A stretch of 6,968 bases of DNA. It comes from Rhizobium sp. Q54 (GTDB lineage Bacteria > Pseudomonadota > Alphaproteobacteria > SMXS01). Where the stretch lies: positions 1-6,968 of the forward strand of contig CAMBYA010000125.1 in NCBI GenBank assembly GCA_945872035.1, written 5' to 3'. Every line of letters begins with the position of its first letter. Position 1 is the stretch's first letter. The position numbers and the translations under genes are program-made. The notes beneath the pieces are model-generated. The model was not told where the DNA came from. It ran no database searches and saw only the letters and a program-made list of their open reading frames with translations. This document shows positions 1 to 5,693 of this stretch, in pieces.

Positions 1-212
1 AGGTCAAGGCGATGACCGCCGAGGGCCGGTTCTCCGCCTGGTTCCTGACGCTGCTGCCGATAGTCATGATTTTCATCATCAACTATCTGCAACCCGACTA
101 TTACCGATCGGTCAGCGACGTCGAATACTACGTACCCATCGTGACCGTAACCCTGTTGATGCTGGTGCTCAACGCAGTCGTGGCCCGCTGGGTCACCCGG
201 CTGAAAGTCTAG
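1..212 (+). CDS. tadB: Tad pilus inner-membrane protein TadB, 3' end only
   Basis: This is the C-terminal part of a GspF-like Tad (type IVc) pilus platform protein; the 5' end lies outside the window. The open frame runs in from the left edge (codons begin at base 3, Val-Lys-Ala-Met-Thr-Ala-Glu-Gly-Arg), so the first internal ATG at 12 is not the real start. The sequence shows the usual TadB ending: a VKAxTAEGR-like loop, a hydrophobic segment (FSAWFLTLLPIVMIFIINYL), a short polar linker with PDYYRSV, and a last hydrophobic segment (YVPIVTVTLLMLVLNAVVAR) before a short basic tail. Family knowledge: TadB pairs with TadC in the inner membrane and couples the TadA ATPase to pilin assembly. The TAG stop overlaps the AGGAGG ribosome-binding site of the next gene, so the two are probably translationally coupled. 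The assignment as TadB rather than another T2SSF protein rests on the following tadC. Confidence 0.85.
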   Translation, partial: VKAMTAEGRFSAWFLTLLPIVMIFIINYLQPDYYRSVSDVEYYVPIVTVTLLMLVLNAVVARWVTRLKV

Positions 213-222
213 GAGGACGATG

Positions 223-1152
223 ATGGCGGCGGATATGATCCTGTTCGTCATCGCGGGGCTGGCATTCTGTGCCGGCGTGGGCTTGACGGTCTTCGGCGCA
301 ACCGATCTGGCGGCTCAGCGAGGCGAACTCCTGCGCCGGCTGGGCGTTAGCTCACATGCCGGTGTAGCGGCGTCCGCCGCGCCGCTGATACTCGAGGATC
401 CGCGCGGCCGAACGCTGGAGCGTCTGCTTCGGCCCGGCGAAGAGAAGGAATTGTCGCGTGCCCGCAGACGGCTCAGGCGGGCTGGATACCGCGGTAGTTC
501 GACGGTCAGGCTCTACTACACCTACAAATGGGCGATCGCTACCGTCGGCGTCGTGGCGGCCAGTCTCATGCTGCCGGGCCTGTTGGCCGGGATCGGCAAC
601 CTGATCGCGATCCCGGCTTACGTCCTTGCGCTCTTGGCCAGCATGTTCGCCGTGGATCTGTGGATCGACCGCCGGATCGCGTGGAGAAAGAGCCAGATCG
701 AAAACGGCCTGCCCGAGGCGCTCGACCTGCTGCTCGTCTGCCTGGAGGCGGGGCATGGTCTCGACCAGGCGTTCTTGCGGGTCTCGCGTGAGATGAAACG
801 TTCCAACGCAACGCTCGCCGAGGAACTGTCCGTCCTGGTCGCCGAGCTGGCGGTCGGCAAGGCACGGGCCGACGCCCTCAACGACTTGGCCGACCGAAGC
901 GCCGTGCCCGGCATCGTGTCGCTGGCGACGGTCATTAAGCAGGCCGACAGGTTTGGCGTCAGCATCGCCGATACGCTTCGCCTCTACGCTAGGGAAATGC
1001 GCGCCCGCCGCTTCGTGAAGGCCGAGGAACGCGCCAACCTAATGCCGGTGAAACTCGCGGTCACCATGGTTCTGTTGACCATCTATCCCTTACTGATGAT
1101 CATCGTCGGTCCGGCCTTCATCCAGCTCATGCGGATGCTTACGAGAGCCTAA
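223..1152 (+). CDS. tadC: Tad pilus inner-membrane platform protein TadC (T2SSF domain)
   Basis: A protein of 309-310 residues with the layout of TadC, a paralogue of TadB/GspF in the Tad pilus secretion machine. Residues below are counted from the ATG at 220. There is an N-terminal membrane segment (about 6-27), a charged cytoplasmic stretch (about 60-98), two close hydrophobic segments (about 103-122 and 126-148), a T2SSF domain starting near 163 (GLPEALDLLLVCLEAGHGLDQAF, the typical signature, around 163-185), and a final membrane segment (about 277-303). An AGGAGG site at 211-216 precedes two consecutive ATGs, at 220 and 223. The second has the better spacing (6 nt against 3), so I use it, but 220 is possible. 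It follows tadB with almost no gap. No tadD or other Tad gene follows; the gene ends the locus and meets the tRNA convergently. Codons such as TTA, CTA, TTG and ATT seem commoner than in aroA, by eye only. Confidence 0.93.
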   Translation: MAADMILFVIAGLAFCAGVGLTVFGATDLAAQRGELLRRLGVSSHAGVAASAAPLILEDPRGRTLERLLRPGEEKELSRARRRLRRAGYRGSSTVRLYYTYKWAIATVGVVAASLMLPGLLAGIGNLIAIPAYVLALLASMFAVDLWIDRRIAWRKSQIENGLPEALDLLLVCLEAGHGLDQAFLRVSREMKRSNATLAEELSVLVAELAVGKARADALNDLADRSAVPGIVSLATVIKQADRFGVSIADTLRLYAREMRARRFVKAEERANLMPVKLAVTMVLLTIYPLLMIIVGPAFIQLMRMLTRA

Positions 1153-1178
1153 CGATCTGCTGACGCGGCGCGGCGATA

Positions 1179-1222
1179 AGACAAGGGCCTCGGCTCGGTT
1201 GAGCCAAGGCCCTCATTTGTCT
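1179..1222. terminator. Probable bidirectional terminator between tadC and tRNA-Ala
   Basis: A long imperfect hairpin. The inner stem pairs 1184-1196 with 1201-1213 (13 positions with one C/A mismatch) around a GGTT loop. An outer 6-bp helix (AGACAA at 1179-1184 with TTGTCT at 1217-1222) can form instead of the last inner pair if four bases bulge. It lies between two converging units, 26 nt after the tadC stop and 8 nt past the tRNA 3' end. U-rich tracts are short on both sides (CATTTGTC on +, TTGTCTTATC on -), so termination may be moderate. Position and pairing are seen directly; function in both directions is inferred. Confidence 0.7.
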
Positions 1223-1230
1223 CGGGGTTC

Positions 1231-1306
<76 letters not shown>

Positions 1307-1314
1307 CCAGGAGT

Positions 1315-1344
1315 GGCTTCGGCAACCGTCGGGCCGCCGAAGCC
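1315..1344 (-). repeat. Perfect 9-bp inverted repeat in the tRNA-Ala 5' leader
   Basis: GGCTTCGGC at 1315-1323 is the exact reverse complement of GCCGAAGCC at 1336-1344, with a 12-nt loop. On the tRNA strand this would form a hairpin ending 8 nt before the mature tRNA 5' end. No T-run follows, so it does not look like an intrinsic terminator. It may be a precursor-tRNA leader structure or a barrier at the 3' end of the upstream mRNA; the function is not shown. Confidence 0.6.
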
Positions 1345-1347
1345 GCG

Positions 1348-1378
1348 TCTATATGCGCGGGGTGCGCTTGAAGGTCAA
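1348..1378 (-). promoter_or_regulatory. Candidate sigma-70 promoter for tRNA-Ala
   Basis: On the minus strand a TTGACC -35 box (1378-1373) is followed by an A/T-rich CATATAGA stretch (1355-1348) in otherwise GC-rich sequence. Spacing is 17 nt if the -10 is read as CATATA (1355-1350), or 19 nt for TATAGA (1353-1348). Transcription would start near 1341-1343, about 35 nt before the tRNA. The -35 box lies inside the inverted repeat next to the upstream gene's stop codon. Confidence 0.5.
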
Positions 1379-1382
1379 GCGC
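1364..1382. repeat. Perfect 8-bp inverted repeat abutting the acidic-protein stop codon
   Basis: GCGCTTGA (1364-1371) and TCAAGCGC (1375-1382) are exact reverse complements with a 3-nt loop. The repeat begins at the base next to the TAG stop of the minus-strand gene. No T-run follows on either side. It could protect the mRNA 3' end or form an operator, since it contains the candidate -35 box of the tRNA promoter. Pairing is seen directly; role is inference. Confidence 0.55.
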
Positions 1383-1709
1383 CTATTTGTCCTCGTCCAC
1401 GTCGCTGTCCACATCCACGTCGACATCGACGTCGATCTCGTCTTCCTCGTCCTCGATCTCGAGAATCTGGTCCATGTCGCCATCGTCGTCATCCTCGAGG
1501 ATGTCGTCGACATCGACCTCGGGGTCCGGCTTCTTGACGACCTTTTCCTCGACCGGTTCGGCAGTCGGCCGGCGCGGCTTCAGGATGGTCTCGGGCAGAA
1601 AGGTCTGACCGCAATTGATGCAGGTGATCGGATCGGACTTGCCCAGATCGTAGAAGCGGGTGCCGCACTTCGGGCACTGCCGCTTGGTTCCCAGCTCAGG
1701 CTTGGCCAC
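1383..1709 (-). CDS. TIGR02300 (FYDLN-acid) family zinc-ribbon protein with acidic tail, function unknown
   Basis: A 108-residue protein in two parts. Residues 1-34 form a small putative zinc ribbon with two CxxC knuckles (C12-C15 in CPKCG, C30-C33 in CINCG) flanking the family motif, here RFYDLGK (18-24). A short basic/Pro-rich linker (about 39-61) follows, then an extremely acidic tail: 28 of the 47 residues from 62 to 108 are Asp or Glu, ending in Asp-Val repeats. This matches the alphaproteobacterial family TIGR02300, whose function is unknown. The usual motif is FYDLN; here Asn is Gly. The start is GTG at 1709, supported by AGAGAGG on the minus strand with GAGG at 1719-1716, 6 nt upstream; MAKPELGTKR is a typical family N-terminus. 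It is divergent from aroA and 76 nt upstream of tRNA-Ala. The ribbon fold and acidic tail suggest contact with a basic protein or nucleic-acid machinery, but this is only inference. Confidence 0.93.
   Translation of the reverse strand: MAKPELGTKRQCPKCGTRFYDLGKSDPITCINCGQTFLPETILKPRRPTAEPVEEKVVKKPDPEVDVDDILEDDDDGDMDQILEIEDEEDEIDVDVDVDVDSDVDEDK
1389..1433 (-). repeat. Short tandem repeat encoding the Asp-Val tail
   Basis: This stretch encodes residues 93-107 of the acidic protein (DVDVDVDVDSDVDED) with near-repeated GAC/GAT-GTC/GTG codon pairs, giving a 6-bp period. Such imperfect hexamer repeats can change length by replication slippage in units that keep the frame. They also create misleading open frames on the opposite strand (Ser/Thr-rich or Val/Asp-rich). 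Confidence 0.6.
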
Positions 1710-1751
1710 CTTTGTCCTCTCTCTGTGATCTTCTTTGGAGTTCGGCGAAAC

Positions 1752-1780
1752 CCATTGCCACGTGCGGCACCGGGTGTCAA
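1752..1780 (-). promoter_or_regulatory. Candidate promoter for the acidic zinc-ribbon gene
   Basis: The minus strand carries a perfect TTGACA -35 hexamer (1780-1775). At 17-nt spacing the -10 position reads CAATGG (1757-1752), which is poor, so the call rests on the -35 and on its place in the divergent gap, 65 nt from the GTG start. The rest of 1710-1832 holds the ribosome-binding site and a GC-rich inverted repeat (GGCGGCG at 1791-1797 with CGCCGCC at 1813-1819); no small gene is evident. Confidence 0.3.
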
Positions 1781-1806
1781 AGCACTATTTGGCGGCGAGC
1801 CCGGAA

Positions 1807-1835
1807 TTGGCCCGCCGCCCAGGCTGTGCTAGATG
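1807..1835 (+). promoter_or_regulatory. Candidate aroA promoter
   Basis: TTGGCC (1807-1812) is spaced 17 nt from TAGATG (1830-1835), a weak sigma-70 match. Transcription would start near 1842, giving a leader of about 24 nt that still contains the GAGGA site before the ATG at 1866. If real, the upstream ATG at 1833 falls inside the -10 box and cannot be the start. The hexamer match is only partial. Confidence 0.28.
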
Positions 1836-1850
1836 GAGCGCCGCAACCTC

Positions 1851-1855
1851 GAGGA
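1851..1855 (+). promoter_or_regulatory. Ribosome-binding site that decides the aroA start
   Basis: GAGGA lies 10 nt before the ATG at 1866. The in-frame ATG at 1833 has no purine-rich Shine-Dalgarno upstream. This favours 1866 as the start. Confidence 0.6.
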
Positions 1856-1865
1856 CAAGACAATT

Positions 1866-3188
1866 ATGGGCGTCCGCACTTCACATCGGATCACCGGCCT
1901 CGCCGGGACCTACGCCGCGCCGGGCGACAAGTCGATTTCGCACCGCTCGCTGATGCTGGGCGGGCTGGCGGTGGGCGAGACGCGCATCACCGGTCTGCTG
2001 GAGGGCGAGGACGTGCTGGCGACGGCGCGGGCCATGCGCGGGCTGGGCGCCGAGGTGACGCGGGGCGCCGACGGCGCCTGGACTGTTTACGGCACCGGCG
2101 TCGGCGGCCTGCGCCCGCCGGCGGACATTCTCGATCTCGCCAATGCGGGCACCGGCGTGCGGTTGCTGATGGGCGTGGTCGCCACGCATCCGTTCACCAC
2201 GGTGTTCACCGGCGATGCCTCGCTGCGCAAGCGGCCCATGGAGCGGGTGATGGCGCCGCTGCGGCAGATGGGGGCGCGCTTCACCGCCGCCGAGGGCGGC
2301 CGGCTGCCGGTCACCGTCGAAGGCGCGGCGATGGCCATGCCGATCCGCTACGCGGTGCCGGTGCCGTCGGCGCAGGTGAAGTCGGCGGTGATGCTGGCCG
2401 GTCTCAACGCGCCGGGCCAGACCATCGTGATCGAGAGGCAGGCGACCCGCGACCACACCGAAAACATGATGCGCCACTTCGGCGCGACCGTGAGCGTCGA
2501 GCGCACCGGTGAAGGCGATGTGATCGTGCTGGACGGCCAGCCGGAGCTGCGCGGCCGTCCCATGGCCGTGCCGGGCGACCCGTCGTCGGCCGCGTTCCCG
2601 CTGGTGGCGGCGCTGATCACCGAGGGCTCCGAGATCACCGTCACCGGCATCTCGGTCAATCCGCTGCGCGCCGGGCTGTTCGAGACGCTGGTCGAGATGG
2701 GCGCCTCGCTGGAGATCACCAACCGCCGGGTCGAGGGTGGCGAGCCGGTCGCCGACATCACGGCGCGCTCCAGCGTGCTGCGCGGCGTCGACGTCCCCGC
2801 CGAGCGGGCGCCGAGCATGATCGACGAATATCCCATCCTGTGCATCGCCGCCGCCTTCGCCGAGGGCCGCACCACCATGCGCGGCCTGGGCGAGCTGCGG
2901 GTCAAGGAATCGGACCGGATCGCCGCCATGGCCAAGGGCCTCGCCGCTAACGGCATCGCCGCCCTGGAACTGGAGGATGGCCTGATCGTCGATGGCCGGC
3001 CCGGCGACGTCCCGGGCGGCGGCACGGTCGAGACCCACATGGACCACCGCATCGCCATGTCCTTCCTGGTGCTGGGCTGTGCCGCGCGCAAGCCGGTGAC
3101 CGTCGACGAGGACGAGATGATCGCCACCTCCTTCCCCGACTTCGCCGGCCTGATGGCCAGCGCCGGGGCCAGGCTGGAGGCGGCGTGA
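1866..3188 (+). CDS. aroA: 3-phosphoshikimate 1-carboxyvinyltransferase (EPSP synthase), class II
   Basis: EPSP synthase joins shikimate-3-phosphate and phosphoenolpyruvate in the sixth step of the cytoplasmic shikimate pathway to aromatic amino acids. The 440-residue protein from the ATG at 1866 has the two-lobed family layout. Conserved sites: PGDKSISHR (19-27, giving K22, S23 and R27, the same numbers as in E. coli), NAGTGVR (93-99), SAQVK (168-172), RDHTE (195-199), [21 protein letters not shown] with D320, RVKESDR with E348, and MDHRIAMSF with H394 and R395. These, and overall similarity to the Agrobacterium CP4 enzyme, place it in class II. It has Gly at position 95 where CP4 has Ala, and NPLR (265-268) where CP4 has NPTR. 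Start at 1866 is chosen on the GAGGA site; an 11-residue longer form from 1833 is possible. Its TGA overlaps the cmk GTG, indicating one transcript. Confidence 0.97.
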   Translation: MGVRTSHRITGLAGTYAAPGDKSISHRSLMLGGLAVGETRITGLLEGEDVLATARAMRGLGAEVTRGADGAWTVYGTGVGGLRPPADILDLANAGTGVRLLMGVVATHPFTTVFTGDASLRKRPMERVMAPLRQMGARFTAAEGGRLPVTVEGAAMAMPIRYAVPVPSAQVKSAVMLAGLNAPGQTIVIERQATRDHTENMMRHFGATVSVERTGEGDVIVLDGQPELRGRPMAVPGDPSSAAFPLVAALITEGSEITVTGISVNPLRAGLFETLVEMGASLEITNRRVEGGEPVADITARSSVLRGVDVPAERAPSMIDEYPILCIAAAFAEGRTTMRGLGELRVKESDRIAAMAKGLAANGIAALELEDGLIVDGRPGDVPGGGTVETHMDHRIAMSFLVLGCAARKPVTVDEDEMIATSFPDFAGLMASAGARLEAA

Positions 3189-3850
3189 TCATCGCCATCG
3201 ACGGGCCGGCCTCGTCGGGCAAGGGTACCCTGGCCAGGAAGCTTGCCCTCCATTACGGCCTGCCGCATCTCGATACCGGCTCGCTCTCTCGGGCCGTGGC
3301 GCGCCGGCTGCTGCAGGGTGGCGCCGACCTGCATGATGCGGTGGCGGCGGAGGACGCGGCGCGGTCCCTGACGGATACCGATCTGAACGATCCCCGATTG
3401 CGCGACGAGGAGACCGGCGAGGCCGCGTCCATCGTTTCCGCCATGCCGGGGGTCAGAGCGGCGCTTCTGGAGTATCAGCGGACGTTCGCGCACCAGTCCG
3501 GCGGGGCGGTGCTGGATGGGCGAGACGTCGGGACCGTGATCTGCCCGGAAGCCGACGCCAAGCTGTTCGTGACGGCGGCCGCGGCGGTCCGTGCGAGGCG
3601 CCGGGCCGACGAGCTCCGGGCGCGGGGGGAGGCAGCGGACGACCGCCGCATTCTGGAGGATATCGAGGCGCGCGACCGGCGCGATGCGGAACGGGCGGTC
3701 GCCCCGCTCAGGCCCGCGGCGGACGCGCACTTGCTCGATACCTCGAATCTGTCTATAGAAGCCGCCTTTGAAGCGGCGAAAGCCGTCATCGAGTCTGCCG
3801 TGCATCAAACTGCGGCAGAAAGACCGCCGGACAAACCGGCTGGCCTGTAA
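3185..3850 (+). CDS. cmk: Cytidylate kinase
   Basis: Cmk phosphorylates CMP and dCMP with ATP, feeding CDP/dCDP to RNA, DNA and phospholipid synthesis. The 221-residue protein opens with a P-loop, GPASSGKGT (7-15). Residues aligned with known E. coli CMP contacts are present: T31 (for S36), R36 (R41), S82 (S101), R91 (R110) and D114 within DGRDVGTV (D132). The lid region [18 protein letters not shown] (163-180) keeps R163, D167 and R170 at the E. coli spacing (R181, D185, R188). One oddity: the position matching E. coli Y40, usually Tyr in (L/I)YR, is S35. Start is GTG at 3185, overlapping the aroA stop by 4 nt (GTGA), so translation is probably coupled. The last 15 residues or so ([15 protein letters not shown]) look like a poorly conserved tail; that DNA carries hairpins that may belong to the rpsA leader. 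Confidence 0.96.
   Translation: MIIAIDGPASSGKGTLARKLALHYGLPHLDTGSLSRAVARRLLQGGADLHDAVAAEDAARSLTDTDLNDPRLRDEETGEAASIVSAMPGVRAALLEYQRTFAHQSGGAVLDGRDVGTVICPEADAKLFVTAAAAVRARRRADELRARGEAADDRRILEDIEARDRRDAERAVAPLRPAADAHLLDTSNLSIEAAFEAAKAVIESAVHQTAAERPPDKPAGL
3731..3759 (+). promoter_or_regulatory. Candidate internal promoter for rpsA within cmk
   Basis: TTGCTC (3731-3736), a 17-nt spacer and TATAGA (3754-3759). The TATAGA contains an ATA isoleucine codon, unusual in this GC-rich coding sequence. Transcription would begin near 3766, giving rpsA a leader of roughly 110 nt. E. coli rpsA also has promoters in and near cmk, which makes the position plausible. Not proven by sequence alone. Confidence 0.4.
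3794..3840 (+). promoter_or_regulatory. Two hairpins in the putative rpsA mRNA leader
   Basis: A 7-bp perfect stem (TCTGCCG 3794-3800 with CGGCAGA 3813-3819, 12-nt loop) is followed by a 5-bp perfect stem (GCCGG 3826-3830 with CCGGC 3836-3840, ACAAA loop). They lie in the last codons of cmk, just before the rpsA AGGAG site at 3864-3868. In E. coli the rpsA leader is structured and S1 represses its own translation through it; a similar role here is inference. Confidence 0.4.
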
Positions 3851-3878
3851 CATCTGAAGAAGCAGGAGCTTAAACAGT

Positions 3879-5594
3879 ATGTCTACCAACACCGGCGCGG
3901 CCACCGCGCTTCGCGACGAGTTCGCGGCCCTTCTGGATGAGAGCTTCGGCGGCGGCGACGCCATCGAAGGCACCGTCGTGAAGGGCACCATCGTCGGCGT
4001 CGAGAATGACGTCGTCGTGATCGACGTGGGACTGAAGGCCGAAGGCCGAGTTCCTGTTTCCGAATTCGGCCCCGTGGGCAGCCGCCAGAGCCTGCTCATC
4101 GGCGATACCGTCGAGGTGTTCCTCGAGCGCATGGAAAACGCCATGGGCGAAGCGGTGATCAGCCGCGAGCGCGCCCGCCGCGAAGAGGCCTGGGATCGCC
4201 TGGAAGACGCCGCCGGCGACAGCTCGCGCGTCGAGGGCATCATCTTCGGCCGCGTCAAGGGCGGCTTCACCGTGGATCTCGACGGCGCCGTGGCGTTCCT
4301 GCCGGGCAGCCAGGTCGACATCCGTCCGGTCCGTGACGTGACCCCGCTGATGGGCATCTCGCAGCCCTTCCAGATTCTGAAGATGGACCGCCGCCGCGGC
4401 AACATCGTGGTGTCGCGCCGCGCCGTCCTCGAAGAGACTCGCGCCGAGCAGCGCAGCGAGTTGCTGTCGAACCTGCATGAAGGTCAGGTGCTCGACGGCG
4501 TCGTGAAGAACATCACCGACTACGGCGCGTTCGTCGACCTGGGCGGCATCGATGGCCTGCTGCACGTCACCGACATGTCGTGGCGCCGCATCAACCATCC
4601 GTCCGAGGTGCTGAACATCGGCCAGACCGTCAAGGTCCAGGTGATCAAGGTCAACCCGGAAAGCCAGCGCATCAGCCTGGGCATGAAGCAGCTCGAGACC
4701 GATCCGTGGGACGGCATCGACGTCAAGTACCCGGTTCGCGCGACCTTCACCGGCCGTGTCACCAACATCACCGAGTACGGCGCCTTCGTGGAGCTGGAGC
4801 CCGGTGTCGAAGGTCTGGTGCACGTGTCCGAGATGTCGTGGACCAAGAAGAACGTCCACCCCGGCAAGATCGTGTCGCAGAGCCAGGAAGTCGAGGTCAT
4901 GGTGCTCGACGTCGATCCGTCGAAGCGCCGCATCAGCCTCGGCCTCAAGCAGGTCCAGGAAAATCCGTGGGACTCGTTCTCGGAACAGCATCCGGTCGGC
5001 TCGACCGTCGAAGGCCAGGTCAAGAACATCACCGAATTCGGTCTGTTCATCGGCTTGGACAACGATCTGGACGGCATGATCCACCTGTCGGACCTGGACT
5101 GGAACCGCTCCGGCGACGAGGCGATCAAGGAGTACAAGAAGGGCGATACCGTCAAGGCGATCGTCCTCGACATCGACATGGAGAAGGAGCGCATCGGCCT
5201 CGGTGTGAAGCAGCTCGGCGGCGATCCCTTCGCCGGCGTGTCTTCCAGCACCAAGAAGGGCTCGATCGTCACCTGCATCATCACCGCCGTGACCGACAAC
5301 GGTCTCGAGGTGAAGTTCGGTGACAGCGATTTCCCCGGCTACATCCGCCGCAACGACCTGGCCCGCGACCGCGGCGACCAGCGTCCCGACCGCTTTGCCG
5401 TCGGCGACAAGGTCGATGCGCTGGTGACCAATGTCGACAAGGCGTCGCGCAGGATCACCCTGTCGATCAAGGCGCTGGAGATCGAGGAAGAGAAGCAGGC
5501 GGTGGCCCAGTACGGCTCGGCCGACGCCGGCGCCAGCCTCGGCGACATCCTGGGCGCGGCCATGGACAAGGCCCGCCGGGAAGCCAACGACTAA
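3879..5594 (+). CDS. rpsA: 30S ribosomal protein S1
   Basis: S1 binds the small ribosomal subunit and unwinds and holds mRNA near the platform so that structured or weakly Shine-Dalgarno-led messages can start. The 571 residues contain six S1 (OB-fold) repeats at about 30-97, 117-181, 202-270, 286-357, 373-444 and 460-531, the full count for proteobacterial S1. Repeats 1 and 2 are divergent, as expected for the ribosome-anchoring domains. Repeats 3-5 carry the RNA-binding core with NIT(D/E)(Y/F)G followed by H(V/L)(S/T)(D/E)(M/L). The end (about 534-571, EIEEEKQAVAQYG through SLGDILGAAMDKARREAND) is a typical alphaproteobacterial tail. AGGAG at 3864-3868 lies 10 nt before the ATG. Codons are strongly C-ending, consistent with high expression. 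It follows cmk by 28 nt and ends at a UUCG hairpin and a strong terminator. Confidence 0.98.
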   Translation: MSTNTGAATALRDEFAALLDESFGGGDAIEGTVVKGTIVGVENDVVVIDVGLKAEGRVPVSEFGPVGSRQSLLIGDTVEVFLERMENAMGEAVISRERARREEAWDRLEDAAGDSSRVEGIIFGRVKGGFTVDLDGAVAFLPGSQVDIRPVRDVTPLMGISQPFQILKMDRRRGNIVVSRRAVLEETRAEQRSELLSNLHEGQVLDGVVKNITDYGAFVDLGGIDGLLHVTDMSWRRINHPSEVLNIGQTVKVQVIKVNPESQRISLGMKQLETDPWDGIDVKYPVRATFTGRVTNITEYGAFVELEPGVEGLVHVSEMSWTKKNVHPGKIVSQSQEVEVMVLDVDPSKRRISLGLKQVQENPWDSFSEQHPVGSTVEGQVKNITEFGLFIGLDNDLDGMIHLSDLDWNRSGDEAIKEYKKGDTVKAIVLDIDMEKERIGLGVKQLGGDPFAGVSSSTKKGSIVTCIITAVTDNGLEVKFGDSDFPGYIRRNDLARDRGDQRPDRFAVGDKVDALVTNVDKASRRITLSIKALEIEEEKQAVAQYGSADAGASLGDILGAAMDKARREAND

Positions 5595-5598
5595 ATAG

Positions 5599-5614
5599 CC
5601 TTCCTTCGGGAGGG
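5599..5614 (+). terminator. UUCG-capped hairpin just after rpsA
   Basis: A 6-bp stem (CCTTCC 5599-5604 with GGAGGG 5609-5614, one T/G wobble) closes a TTCG tetraloop with C-G closure, a very stable RNA cap. It starts 4 nt after the rpsA stop. No T-run follows, so it probably stabilises the mRNA 3' end or assists the terminator downstream. Confidence 0.55.
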
Positions 5615-5624
5615 GCGATTTCGG

Positions 5625-5663
5625 AAGCCCTCTCGCCTGTTCCTAGGCGGGAGGGCTTTCTCT
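5625..5663 (+). terminator. Strong intrinsic terminator after rpsA
   Basis: A stem of about 14 bp (5625-5638 with 5645-5658, one T/G wobble) with a 6-nt loop GTTCCT is followed by TTTCTCT. This is a convincing rho-independent terminator for the aroA-cmk-rpsA unit. It ends only 30 nt before the sppA start. Confidence 0.88.
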
Positions 5664-5668
5664 ATGAT
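5640..5668 (+). promoter_or_regulatory. Candidate sppA promoter overlapping the rpsA terminator
   Basis: TATGAT (5663-5668) matches five of six bases of the -10 consensus and sits directly after the terminator T-tract. The -35 position at 17-nt spacing is TTCCTA (5640-5645), weak and inside the terminator loop. Transcription from about 5675 would leave a short leader with the AGGGAG site (5682-5687). Confidence 0.4.
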
Positions 5669-5693
5669 GGGCCTGCATTTCAGGGAGTGACGC

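Noticed and set aside
1353..1832. Plus-strand open frames across the acidic-protein gene, including a Ser/Thr-rich one at 1387-1608
   Set aside because: They are the antisense of the Asp-Val and Asp-Glu codon repeats; the minus strand encodes a recognised family with CxxC pairs.
2348..4405. Long minus-strand open frame (685 codons) opposite aroA, cmk and rpsA, plus 1881-3047 minus
   Set aside because: GC-rich genes leave long antisense frames open. The products are Arg/Ser/Pro- or His-rich without motifs, while the plus strand encodes three clear families.
3870..5084. Minus-strand open frame (404 codons) opposite rpsA, and 5643-6542 minus opposite sppA
   Set aside because: His/Asp/Ala-rich translations mirror codon bias of the real genes; no domain, and neither is placed as a plausible gene.
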